Translations under genes and position numbers: made by a program
The notes under the pieces: generated by a model
What the model saw: only the letters and a program-made list of their open reading frames with translations
Databases searched by the model: none
Told to the model about the DNA's origin: nothing
From: Vermamoeba vermiformis
Taxonomy: Eukaryota > Tubulinea > Echinamoebida
Length of the DNA stretch: 64,000 bases
NCBI GenBank assembly: GCA_045837725.1
Contig: JBEWZL010000076.1
Location: 372,001-436,000, forward strand
Direction: 5' to 3'
Part shown: positions 10,007 through 21,915 of the stretch, piece after piece
How positions within the stretch are numbered: the first letter of the stretch is position 1
Layout: each line of letters starts with the position of its first letter

Positions 10007-11838
10007 ATGGAGAAGCACAAAGCCAAAAATAAAACGGATAAAAAGAATAAAGATAAAAAAAATAAATCGAAGCAGGCTGATCCGCAGGTATTAAATTACG
10101 ATAATTATATACAATATTGTTAAGAATAAATACTTCATAGGGGAATTAATTTAATTATTTTATCATCTTTTCAAGCCTAAATCGAATTAAATTCCGTTAT
10201 TTATTATTAAAATAATTAATTATTTTGCAGCCCTATAGAGCACCTCCCTCCCCTACAGTCGTTGCGGATGATATGGCCTTGATTAATGCGGTCATGACCA
10301 ACACACCCTTTGAATTCGGCATTACTTACACCCAAATGAATCTCCCGACCTCATTTTACGTATCAATAGCACCTATTATGGAGGCATTGGCGAATAATAC
10401 GACAGTCCAGGAATTAGTCATCGTGCCGCGGCAGTGGGATCCAAAAGACCTTAAAGAATTCGTGGCATGCCTGTCAAGCGCTAATAAGGGCATAAAGAAG
10501 ATATCTCTGATTAATAACGATTTTAATCCCAACTTTGTGGAAGCATTGACGAAGATCTTGAAAACGAATCTGCAGATCAAAAAAATTGAAATTCAGGGTC
10601 GTCCGATGCATAAATTCAGCGTAGAAGGATTTGAGCGGTTCTGTGGCAGCATGGAATATTATAATTTCGAGGAATTAGTCATAACAAATATCGAGGCCGG
10701 ACTGGCGGGTTTCAACGCTCTTTTTGAATCGTTAAAGTACAATCAATCGATCAAATCATTAAGTATGAATGGCAATGTAGTGTTGGGAGCCCCTATTGAA
10801 ACTCTATGCAGCACTCTGGTTGCAAATCCAACACTAACAGATCTGACTTTTAACTGCAACGGACTTACAGCAGAAAGCTTCAAATTCTTCAAAGAAGTAC
10901 TCAAAGCTAATTACATTAAGAAATTCACTCTGTTGCATACAACGCTACTGACAGGTTATTTGGCCGAGATTGCGGAAGAATTGAAAAACAACACATCCAT
11001 CACGGATTTGGCCGTACAATATTCGCAAGTGGATTGGAAACTATTTGGAGAGATTATATCAACCAACAAGACTATAACAAGATTAAATATCAGTGCAAAT
11101 AGCATCACTTCAACGGATATTCAGTACTTTAATTTTGGATCGAACGTCACTTTGAAAGAATTAATTATGGAGCAATGCTGGCAACTAGGCGATTACAAAA
11201 CATTATTTCCCGAAATAGAAGGAAATAATTCACTCAAACGATTGGCTATTAGTGTTAATGATGTTGATTTTGATTCGATCCAGCTCGAACAATTTATTTC
11301 CACGAATAAGTCGTTGACGGATTTAAAATTGCGCGGCGAGTATTATGCACTCAAATCCGAGGCGTTGAAGGCTATATCGAATGGTCTTAAAGTCAATAAG
11401 ACGCTAAGAAAACTAGACATCAATTTGGCGACAGTAGACTACGAAGATTTTAACTACTTTGTCAACGCGCTCCATGACAATAATACACTACGAGAGCTGC
11501 ATATGACAAAATTATCTCAAGTGTATTTCAATAAGAAGCCTTATTACGCTCACAGCACCAACATTGACGATTTAATTTTGTACCTGCTCCAAAAGAACAA
11601 GACTTTGCGGTACATTACTGGCGCAGAAGATTATCCGTACCTCGAAGCACGATTGAAAGAGAACAGAGACACACAAGACAAGATCATTCGCGACACTTGC
11701 ACGTGGATCAACATGATTGTCGCCAAACCACACTCGTTCATCTTGCCCATCGAGATCTGGGTTAATGTAGCCAAATACATATCGTATTCGTTCGGGGCAT
11801 ATGATTTTGAACGATATTTTCGCTCCTATTTAAAATAA
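10007..11838 (+). CDS. LRR (RNI-like) protein with C-terminal F-box-like motif, copy 3
   Basis: CDS join(10007-10087, 10231-11838), 562 residues. It has the same organisation as copy 2: a Lys-rich first exon (MEKHKAKNKTDKK...), a 143-nt intron with TTGCAG acceptor, then YRAPPSPTVVADDMALI and an LRR array. Most residues match copy 2, with substitutions scattered over the exposed LRR positions. The C-terminus differs more: LPIEIWVNVAKYISYSF replaces LPIELWLHIFKFVSHSF, so the F-box-like core is weaker. The stop codon lies only 25 bp from the convergent TPP2 stop, so the two 3' UTRs must overlap. Both intact copies look functional. A binding or adaptor role is likely; the ligand is unknown. Confidence 0.85.
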
Positions 11839-11863
11839 ATTTATTTCGGAATAGTACGGATCT

Positions 11864-14800
11864 TTACGCAAAGGTTTCAGGGAAGGAAACCAATGCTTGT
11901 TTCCTGTAATATTTAGCGGCTTCATTCATGCCTGCTTGTTCTAATAAGGCTACAACCGTCGACAAGGCTTCTTTGTTCTGTTCATAAAAGAGAAAAATAA
12001 AGTTAATAAAATTTCAATGCCAGGCAGTCACTTACGATTGGTGAATTCCATTTCTTCAACAAGACTACCATTGCATTGAACAAGCGGCCGTTGAACTTTT
12101 CACTGAACACGACGAACTTGGCGTACTTGCTGTCACTCTCCAAAGTCGGGAATTGTTTCTTCAACGTGTCGTACAGCTTGCCGTAGGTCTCTTTGTCCTC
12201 ATTGGTCAATTCGTTTTGCTTCTCTTTGGCTACCAACGTCTCCAACAACGCATTGGCCTTCTGGTAAAGCGCATCCGTGTAGACCTGCCAAAAGTGTCAA
12301 AAAAAAAGATCGGATGTGTACTTTCGCTAGTGACTTACGGTATCAGTCAAGGCCCACAACTTGGCGTCAAATCCAGCGAGAGCAGGGTCCTTGGCGTTCT
12401 TGTAGGCCGCGAGCTTGGTCGTGTCCACAGCAGCAATTAGTTCATCAGCAGCGCTAATGACGGCTTCGTTCTTCTTCTCTTCAACGGCCACTTTAACGAG
12501 TGCGTGCAAGTAGGTCAAGTAGAGCCCTGGTTGAGTATCTTTGTTGAGCTTGAGACCGCTTAAAACTTCTCTGGCACCATTGAAGTCCTTCTCGGAGCTA
12601 AGTCTCAGCGCGTAGGCCATTGATTGGTTGGCCAAGAAATCAGCGTGATTTTCAGCCGCTGACTTCTTCGTGTCAGGCACGAACTTTTGTGCGGCAGACG
12701 AGCTGCTGCTTGGCTTGGGACTGACTGGGTAAGTGAATGACAATGCAGTTTCGCCTTCGTGGAAATTTATGCCTTGGCTGCCGTTCATCGCAGGTTCTTC
12801 GCCCTGAAGGTCATGCACTGGTTAGCACTACTAAATTAGGCAAAGGTTTCACGTACCTCAAGTTTCTTCCAGCTGACGCGGCCCAGCAATAAATCACCTT
12901 TTTCGGCATTCAACGCGCTCACAGCACTGTCTTCAGGTGCTTTGAACCACATCGTGTTCACGCGTCCCTTGGCCATTTTGACGGTCTTGACTTTAGATCC
13001 GCCAGTCAACGCCCCGTCAAAAGTGTTGAAAATGTCCACTGATACTTGCTTGTCTTTGGGGACTTGAATGTCAACGAACAAGGGCCAGTCTTTCATGGAC
13101 TCCAAAGTCTTCGAGGAGTTGGATCTCATTTGCACACGCACAGTGTACGTGCCTAATGCACCGTTAGTACTAGTATATGCATACGAAAGCTTAGTCTTAC
13201 CTTTAGCGGGCACTGAGAAGGCCTTGGGCCATGCATCACCCTTGGCAATGAGCTTCTTGTTCTGGTCAAACACGGTCCAGAACTGGGCCTCGTGCGGGGA
13301 CTCGTACAAGTACTCGCTCAAGCCAACCACACGTGTGATTACCTTGTACGAAGTTTCGTTGACGTGCTCGTACGTGTAAGTCAATGTCATCTCGTAGATT
13401 TGTTGACCGTCCATGTCAATGTCACGCTTTGAACGGATGTCAGTGAGATTCATGAACGATCGCTGCGGTACTTACATCAGGGCAACCAGTTCTGATTTGA
13501 CTTGAGGTCGGTCTCAAAGTCTTGCGAATGACACCTAACTTGGCAGTAGGTGCGAGTTCTTCCTCTCGCAAATGCGTGCTAGTAAGGAATGAGTAAGGCA
13601 AATACTGAAGAAAACATGACTTACGCAACATCACAGCGCACCAGTTTATCACCAGGACCCAAGTGAAGTTGAGGAGGAACGTTGATTCCATGGAACTCGA
13701 CCTTGAAAGTCACGTCGCCGGACGAGCCGATCGAAGACCAGCTCTGACCAATGTCTAGTTCGAGTGGCTGACCTCCGTGGACTCTAATGGGCCAGACGTA
13801 TTTCTCCTCGCCTTGGATCCAGAAGTACGTCTCATCCACGTGCCGAGAGCTCCATTGTTTCAAGTAAGGCTGTCATTATGTTAATAAAGGAATACTAATA
13901 ATGACAATATATACTTACATAAGCCACGATCAACATTAATCTGTTGTTCTCAAACTTGTTGGCTTGCACAGTAACTTCAGCCCAAGTAGCGTGTTCAGGC
14001 ACGTGAATAAATCTTCGTTCCACGTGACCAGGCGTGAACTTGATAGGCACGCTGGATTGAATGGTGTGCTCCTTGATAGTCCTGTAACAAGCTCGTGAGC
14101 ACGTGTTTGACGGTAAATATAAGAGTACGTACATTGGCTTAATGAAAGTGAGAGGCACGCGCAACAAGGGACCGTGCTCGGGGTGATCGCTGTCAGTGAA
14201 CAGAACTTCACCGTGGACAAGCTTGCCTTCAGGGAACAACGAAGGATCAGCACTGACCTTCATCGAACGAGCTGAATTACATCGTCAATATCAACACAAA
14301 AACACTAATTAAAAATTATCTTACGTTCAGCCATCAAGACGAGGTGCTCGGCAAGTTTGATGCCAGGAATGGTGCACTTGACGTTCAATTTCATTTCGAA
14401 TTGAACTTTGTCAGTGTTCGAGATCGTCTTGGAAAAGATGGGCAAGATCTCCATGTTCTTTTCGATCAGTGAATTGAACTCCCAAGCGTCACGAACGTAG
14501 AGACCACGTGCGTTGTTACGTTGAGGAAATTTCACGTCCAATCTCAAGTGCGAGATTTCAGCGGTCTTCTTCGAGTACTCAAAAGACTCGTTGACTTGAA
14601 TCAAACCGTAACCTTGAGCCAATCGCTCGACATTTTCAATTTGACGAGCAGTATTTTCAATCGCTCTCTTCAAGCTGAATGGCGTGAATGGGATCTTCTG
14701 GTGTTTGAGTGCTGAAATTACTAATGCCAAGCAACCGCAAGCATTAGGGCTAGACATGGAAGTACCGTTCATCAATTGTTTCTTTTTCAACTGATAGTTG

Positions 14801-16553
14801 GGCACGGGGGCAATAGCTCCTCCTGTTATAAGAATTAGGAGGGGTTAAAAGTGTGATTATAACCGTACCAGGAGCGCTGATGCTAACACCCAAAGAGCCG
14901 TCCTCAGAAGGACCGCGTGAGGACCAAGTGTATTGAGTCTCGGGTAGGGTCTCGTACATTGAATAGGCAACGTCCATCATGCCCGGAGTGACCATCGCAC
15001 CGACACCAATCAGGTTGGCTGCATTGCCACCAGGTGCGCCCTAACAATGTTAATGTCGGACAAGTATTACTTTTTAATTTATCCTTACTGTGGTAGTGTA
15101 AGCAGGACCGTTGTTGCCAGCGCTAGAAACAAAAGTAACGCCGTGGAGCTCGACGAGTTGATTGGCCAGTTCCATCACACGACCAGCATTGGCACGTGCA
15201 CTGGGCTCACCATAGGACATGTTGATCAAGTCAGGCTTGGACTTGCTCATGGCAAGGATAGCTCGTACGAGGGCCGTACCTGTCTCCATAGTGCCTAACC
15301 GAGAATCACCGATTTTAACGGCAACAATTTGAGCACCAGGAGCGACACCATTCAAAGCTGGTTCTTCGGGGTAATTAGCTGCAACAATGCCAGCAACGTG
15401 AGTACCTACAATGCATAGTCAGTTACGCACTTATAAGCTCATTTAATATGATTGTCAAGTGACGTACCGTGAGATCCGGAGTTTGCAACAATGCTCAAAA
15501 CATTGCCGTTGTCGTAAATCTTCACAGAATAGTTCAACAAATCCTCTTTGCTGAATGTATCGTACTCAAATTCAACAGCGTAGTCAGCGAGCACTTTCGC
15601 GTTAGTCAAATCACCGCTCTCTTCTTTGTCAATCACCGCGCGCCACGTGCCTTTGCTGTCTTGGAACAACAAGCAGTCGTACACCGGTCCCAAATCTGAC
15701 CAGCTCTTGCCAACCTCGGTCAAGAGGTCTTTCTTGGCCTCGAGTTCTAATATATAGGAACATTAACGAACCGTAAAAAGTCATGTTCTTCCGCGGGATC
15801 TGAAATAAAAACTAATCACGTACCTTTCTTTTCAGTAGGCGAATTAGTATTTTCGAGTGCCTTAGTCACTTCGTCGACAGCAATGCGATGTTTTTTATCC
15901 CATGCTGATTTACGCTCGCCTTTCAAACGTTCAACGAGATCTTGTGGAAAGAAATCGTATGCAGCCTTAAGACCGAGGCGATAAGTGCCTGTAGGATTAT
16001 CCCACTGACCTAATTTCAATTTTCTGCCAGACAAGCCCTAAAATAAATTACAGAATTAAATTAGATTTTTTGGAAACTTTTTCTTCGGATCTTACCTCAA
16101 CATAACCATCAACGGCTGCTCTAGTAACGGACATATCTACGTCGCTGCCTCCAGACGCGTCAATGATATCAATAATTTTTCGCTTTCCGTCTGAAGTTGT
16201 CTGTGACAGAATAATAATTATTACGTGTTAAATTTTAAAAAATTACCCACAATCAAATCATTGATTTATTATAAATTTCGAAGTCATATTCAATTGGCTA
16301 AATTAACCTAATTTTTCTGATTAAATTTCTAAAGACTTACTTGCAAGCCAGGAGCACCTGGATCGACACCAGAGTCAAAAATAGCCACAACTACACCGCG
16401 ACCATCATATTCAGGATATTTGCGAACAAAATCAGCGGCTTGTGTCTCTTCCTTAGGTAAAATACCAGATGTAGGAAAGGCTGAACTTTGCGTCTACGCT
16501 TATTTTAATATGGGCGTCTATTTTCATTTATTTATTATAATTACCTTCTCCAT
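11864..16553 (-). CDS. TPP2: Tripeptidyl-peptidase II
   Basis: 17 exons: 16553-16545, 16493-16341, 16200-16096, 16037-15824, 15746-15468, 15405-15089, 15040-14869, 14822-14325, 14271-14133, 14081-13919, 13869-13625, 13578-13476, 13426-13201, 13152-12857, 12803-12339, 12284-12036, 11977-11864. The phases agree throughout and give 1248 residues, close to the animal enzyme. It is a cytosolic subtilisin-type serine exopeptidase that trims tripeptides downstream of the proteasome. The catalytic set is present: Asp43 (AIFDSGVD), His256 (GTHVAGI), oxyanion Asn at 351-352 (SAGNNGPAY) and Ser438 ([11 protein letters not shown]), with the long TPPII-specific insert between Asp and His. The C-terminal half is the TPPII beta-sandwich and helical region. 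Exon 1 is only nine bases (ATG GAG AAG). Intron 13153-13200 is 48 nt without stops, so it would be missed by ORF calling. Confidence 0.97.
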
Positions 16554-16672
16554 TTGTGGCGTTACTTTGAAAAAATTGTAAAAATATCACGTTTCCGTCA
16601 ACCAAACAAAAAGTTCTTTTCTGGCCCGAAGGAGTTGAAACCAATAATTTACACTTTTATACAACTAACTCG

Positions 16673-19600
16673 CTACTTTTTCTTCGTCCAACCAAAAAGG
16701 ATCGCAATTTGTTTGCCAAAATTGTTGCTCTTTGAGTTACGCGGACTTGGAGCCGTAGAATTGCTCGGGCTCTTTTTTCCACCGTTATTTTTTCTCGCTT
16801 CTAATTGCAACGACATTTGATAGATTTGAGTGTCATCTATCGTCGTTAAATTCATCAAATAGTCCTGGATCTGCTGCACTGGGCGAATACTGTACTGACA
16901 CATTTGACTCCTACAATAACGCGCGTCAAAACCAGATCCAGATCTGCACAACTTTCCTAATTAGGAATAACGTACCTTTGAATCGTATTAATGACCTTGA
17001 GTATTTTGTAGTTTTTAGAGAAGTTTAGCATGCCGAGACTATCGTTCGGTGTTGTAGACATTTTTCCCGCCTCTTCGATGAAGATCAAATCTGTCAAATA
17101 CATGCCCAAAAAAGGAATAGATGGTAAGGACGCTGAGCTCATGGCTGCCTTGCACGCGTCAGGAGAGTCAAAGAACTTGAGCAGTTCAGTGAATTTTGCT
17201 TTTTTCTCGTCAGTGACGTACTTCCAACTCTCTTCCAAACGATGCACGGCACAGTTTGACAAACCGGAAATAATTTGCATGGTGCTGCTGTAGTTCTGCA
17301 AATTGAATGTTTCCTAAGGTAATTACACGTTAATATCAAGAGGCAAGACACCACTATTAGTCTTACTGTTGCAATATCAATGAATCGACTAATTAATCCT
17401 CCGCGCAATTGAGCTTGCTTTGGCCGTACAATGTAGGACGAGGTCCATGCACTTGTCTATAAACAAAGTGTCAGTAAATCACCTTCAATGTGATATCCCC
17501 TTAGCCGTACCATATTAAATCGTTGAGTAATGCTATTGATTCCAGGTGCCTTTTCGAGTTTGTCTTTTTTCGTCCAAGCGCCGTTCAAAAACTCTTTCAA
17601 ATGGATATTTTTCAAAAGACGTAATTCAATGAGCTACAAGATATCATTCGTTAGGTGGAATTAATGTTATTTTCCCGTATCTTACCGTCAGCTGTCTGGC
17701 GACTTCGATCGGATCCAGATCGAAGAAATCAAAACTGCCGGACTCGAATATACTAGGGACTATCGATGTTGGTGCATTATTCACTGAATATTCGATGTAG
17801 TATGACTGTTCAAGCTATTTCACAAGGTTAATGAATATACATGTAGGAAGTTATTTGTAGCACGCACCTTCTTTTTGAACATATCAGACCACTTAGGCCT
17901 CGACACATTAGTGCTTTGCGCTGTGTTTTCTTCGCCTCCACTAGGCTCTAATGAGACTAATGTTTGCGCGAGGCGATCGAACTGCATGACATTCGCGTCG
18001 AGTAGTTCTAACACGTCATCACGCATTGCTTTGTCGGCGATAAGATCGTGCGGATAAAAATCAATCCACGTGGTCAACACGAGCAATATCCTAAATTAGA
18101 CAATAAATATACAGTTCCGAAATAGGCAAGTCTTAGTCGTACCTCGCTTTGATCTTGTGTTCCTTCTCTTTGTTCATTCCTGCTTTTAAAAATTGCACGG
18201 CCAGTTGTTTGACGAGTACGTCCGGTGAAGTAAACGAATGAAAACTGACCAGGAACGCCTTGATGAAATTTGGATCTGAGTGTCGAATGTCAGTTGAGGT
18301 GCCTTAAAGATCGGCGTATGAGTTCATACCGCTGTAATCAGGATCAAACAGCTTCTGAATTAGCTTTGGCATCGTGGCTGCTTTAATAGTGCCATCTTCG
18401 TTCCACATGATCTGATCCGGTGTGTCGGGCACATCGCTGCAAATGTTGTAAGTCCCAAGATTTAGTATTGTACAACGTACTTAGCGAAGTCAATCATGGA
18501 AGTTTTCGACACATCAGTTCGCCTCCTGAATGAAGAGCCTATAAAATGAACGGATGTTAACAAATATAGGTCGCTTATGAGTTAGAATCACTTACCGCGA
18601 GGACCAGCAGCAATAGCATCTGTTGGTCGCGGACTTGTCGTCAAAGTACTCGTCATTGTTTCGCTCATTGTACCGCGCATATCTTGCTGACTGTCTCCAG
18701 CCACTACTGCATCTCTATTATTAGCCTCGCCCTCTGATGAGTCCTCCGTCTCATCTTTCAAGTGCTGTCAAAAGTGTCAGATCTACATCGATTAAAAGTT
18801 TGATTATATTTACCTCGATATAAGCCAAGTATTGATCATTCATCGGATCAGCTTTCATACGCGATTGACGAAGTTTAATAACCCAGTCCTAAAATAGATT
18901 AATAAAGCACGTGGCCAGAAAATCTGTTGCCAATTAATCGGATAGGATTCTGTACCTTCATATCTTCCTCGGTATCGGTATATAATATCTTGCTCTTAGT
19001 GCCCATTGATATTTCAAAATGACACTTGTCTTTTTTGTTCGGGACTACTTCCACTCTTGCGCAGGTCAAATCCAGGATCTGCCGCGGCTCCGAGGACTAT
19101 TGCAACATTAGCCATATGTGATTAATATATGATATAATGTTATTGCTATAGTTTTACCTTATCTGTTTCATAATAGTACAATTGACTGCCTTGAAGAATG
19201 TAGTATCTTTTGTAGACTTTAGGAACTGTAACTCCACCGATCGATTTGCTGCCTATTTGTAGAAATAATAATATGTTATAAATATGATATATGGATCATA
19301 TCATCGATCTTACTTAGTTTGTTCAAGTAGCCTTTTTTCGCGGCATCCGTTAAAGTCATCGCAGGTCGCTTCAAAATACTTAGTATTGCGTTGAAATAAG
19401 CTCATGTGATATCGTACCTTAGCATTGGGGTCCAAAAAGTTCAATAAGTACTCTAATAGCTCTGGATTTTCTACTATTTTCGTGGATCCGCATAAAGCGT
19501 TCAAGTAAATTTGTAGCTGACTTTGCCTCGTTTGCAAAAACTCTTCGGATAGATTATCGACGAGTATATCTATCGTTTTAGATGGAAAATGCGGAAATTC

Positions 19601-20416
19601 TTTCGATAGGTGCGGCTCCAGCTTTAAGATTTTTGTTAGTCGGATCCGATCTCGTAAACAGTTAAAATAATAATACTCTAAATTGCGTGGCAAATAATTT
19701 TGCATGTACTATCGTTCGAATGATTCAGTATGAGAATTGAACGGCGGATCCACAACCGTTAATGAATGAAATTTATGAGTTTTTGTGTTGTACCTTTTTA
19801 TGAAGCTCGTATAATTGCGAATATCGTCGCATTACCATCCAAGAACCATGGGGAGCTTGTACTTGAATATGAAAGAACTAAACTAGCTATTAGAAATGTG
19901 ATTTATCGGTATCAATTCAAATTCAGTATTGGCACGCAAGATTGCAACTTTAACTGATAATTAATTTCATAAAATAACAAAATTAGTCATAATTTTTATT
20001 CTTACCGTATATGGTTTTTTGTCCTGGATCGTTTCATACCGAAGGATCGTTAATTTTAATTTACTCATTAACGTTGAAACTCTCTTCCTATTTTTCTCCG
20101 AAGAAATATCTGCCGTATTTAATCCACGCACTTCCGATTGGTCATCATCATTATTGAGAGGTTGAGCTGGATTTGTAATCTTTTGAGCACTGGATCCCGC
20201 ACTCTCCGCAATTGTTATTTGTGGAATAGAAACTACATTCTGCTTTGGTATTGGCGGCAGCGGTTTTTGAGGTACAGTCATCGATCCGCCTCGTGGTTTG
20301 GTTGGCGGGATTGGTTTAGGTGGCAGTGACCGTGTGCCGTCTAGCCCTTCTTTATCTTCATTAATATTAATATCATCATTATTAATATTTGAATTATTAA
20401 TATGTGCTTGATTCAT
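16673..20416 (-). CDS. PX-PH-REM-RasGEF guanine nucleotide exchange factor
   Basis: 17 exons: 20416-20006, 19877-19794, 19621-19418, 19368-19314, 19252-19158, 19096-18956, 18888-18814, 18764-18596, 18538-18481, 18436-18330, 18275-18143, 18090-17868, 17814-17686, 17633-17511, 17456-17367, 17295-16976, 16910-16673; 884 residues. Order: a proline-rich N-terminus (LPPKPIPPTKP), a PX domain (MRRYSQLYELHKK, FPSKT, then RQSQLQIYLNAL), a PH domain (KKGYLNKL ... DWVIKLRQSR), an acidic linker, the RasGEF N-terminal motif (DGTIKAATMPKLIQKLF) and a Cdc25-type catalytic domain (RFIDIA, CAVHRLEESW, and the hallmark PFLGMYLTDLIFIEEA). It should load GTP on a Ras/Rap GTPase at phosphoinositide membranes. The proline-rich segment could bind SH3 domains. 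It lies 120 bp upstream of TPP2 on the same strand. PX joined to PH and RasGEF is not the usual SOS or Dictyostelium layout. Confidence 0.93.
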
Positions 20417-20637
20417 CGTTCAATAAGGGCAAATGGAAAAAGCGGAGCACAACTTCATTAACAGTGACGACAACGGAACACAACTACAATATTTAGAGCA
20501 ATATATCAAGATAACACATTTATTAATAATGAGAGTATTATTGCATTATTGGCAAAGTATCTGCGAGGTAAAAATAGCCGCAGTTTTTGCGCGCTTCTTG
20601 TGATCTTGAAGAAACACGCACAAACACATCTTACAAC
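20417..20637. promoter_or_regulatory. Divergent promoter, RasGEF / MMAB
   Basis: 221 bp separate the two start codons (20416 on minus, 20638 on plus), so both core promoters must lie here. No specific motif can be assigned. Confidence 0.5.
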
Positions 20638-21839
20638 ATGTTATTGAGAAATATTATATCAAGAAGCTCTATAATACGCTTTGCCAAGGCGAAGAACGTC
20701 GGCCAAGTTTGTCGCGCGACGGATCTTTTCTTTGTGCAAAAAAATTGTCGTAGATACTCTACTGAAGAGCCTAAAAATACAGAACAAGCTGAGTAAGTAT
20801 TTGTCTCTCCGTATGAGCCGGTATACATTGCAATACTCAATTACTGAATTTTTAAAATTTATTTAGACAAAAAGAAGTCAAGCGTGTCCGCATCTACACT
20901 AAAACAGGAGACAAAGGTACAATAATATCATCACTGCGCTTATTAACTTACCATAAATGGCAGGCAAATCAAGTTTATTCGACGGAACTCGACGAAAGAA
21001 AGATGACGCGGTATTTCAAGCATTAGGAACAGTTGATGAACTCAATGCGCATATTGGGTACGTAATATTATCTTTTATAGATCTTGTAACGTATTCTAAT
21101 GCTTGTTAATCACTAGAGTCGCGTACGAGTTCAGCAAGCAGGCATCCAACGGCTTGTCCGAGTATCTAGAGGAGGTAAGACTATCAATAAGGCGTATCAT
21201 TATGCACAGTGTCTTATATATCTATTCGATCCAGGTTCAATCGCGCTTGCTCGACGTTGGAGCGTGTGTAGCGACTCCGTTGAACTCACAGAACCAGAAG
21301 GCTGTAGGTGCGTACAAAATAGGCTTTATCAATCATCAGTTATGCGATAATGATACCTTTATTATTAGAGGCTACCAGATTCAATAGTGCGAACACTCAG
21401 CTGCTCGAACAGTGGATTGATCAACTGGATGCGAAATTGCCTGCTTTGAGAAATTTTATATTGCCGGTAAGACTCGTACTAATAACACACCTTATTTAAT
21501 CAATGAAATTGACGAGGGCTGAATTTCAATCCTCCCGAAACTAGTTTTTTAATCCCTATGCTCTAGATCGCGATGCCAGATCGAGCAATGCGCTCTCTTC
21601 GTTGTACTAACAATGCTACATTATAGTCCGGAGGCCTATCGAGTGCTCAACTCCACGTAGCACGAGCAGTATGCCGCAGAGCTGAGCGAAGTCTGGTGCC
21701 GCTGTTGGAGAGCGAGCAGATCAGCCTCGAAGTGTATCAATATTTGAATCGTCTTAGCGACTTCTTATTCGTTAGCGCTCGATACGCTGCGATGCGCGAA
21801 GGAAAGAAAGAAGTCGTGTATACACAACAAAAGAAGTAA
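20638..21839 (+). CDS. MMAB: Cob(I)alamin adenosyltransferase, PduO/MMAB type, mitochondrial
   Basis: Seven exons: 20638-20792, 20867-20916, 20964-21057, 21117-21174, 21235-21303, 21371-21466, 21627-21839; 244 residues. It adenosylates cob(I)alamin with ATP to give adenosylcobalamin for methylmalonyl-CoA mutase. Family marks are the ATP-binding start [16 protein letters not shown], then VDELNAHIG, and the C-terminal [13 protein letters not shown] ... [10 protein letters not shown]. The first 50 residues are Arg/Ser-rich with few acidic residues ([18 protein letters not shown]), as in a mitochondrial targeting peptide. The acceptor at 21371 uses ...ttagag before GCTACC. Its presence implies a B12-dependent mutase in this organism. 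Confidence 0.95.
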
Positions 21840-21915
21840 ATAAAAATAGTAACTCGTAACATTTGTGTTATTTGTTCGTCCAAGTATCCACTACTGCACC
21901 ACATATATAAATAAA

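Noticed and set aside
15469-15699. Plus-strand ORFs antisense to TPP2
   Set aside because: Shadows of exons whose phase, catalytic motifs and splice sites are all consistent on the minus strand.
18880-18960. A fixed CTAAT-to-AG spacing as a distinct branch-point rule
   Set aside because: Some introns end CTAATTAG, but most have CTAAC/CTGAC-like sites 8-20 nt before AG, so there is no special rule.
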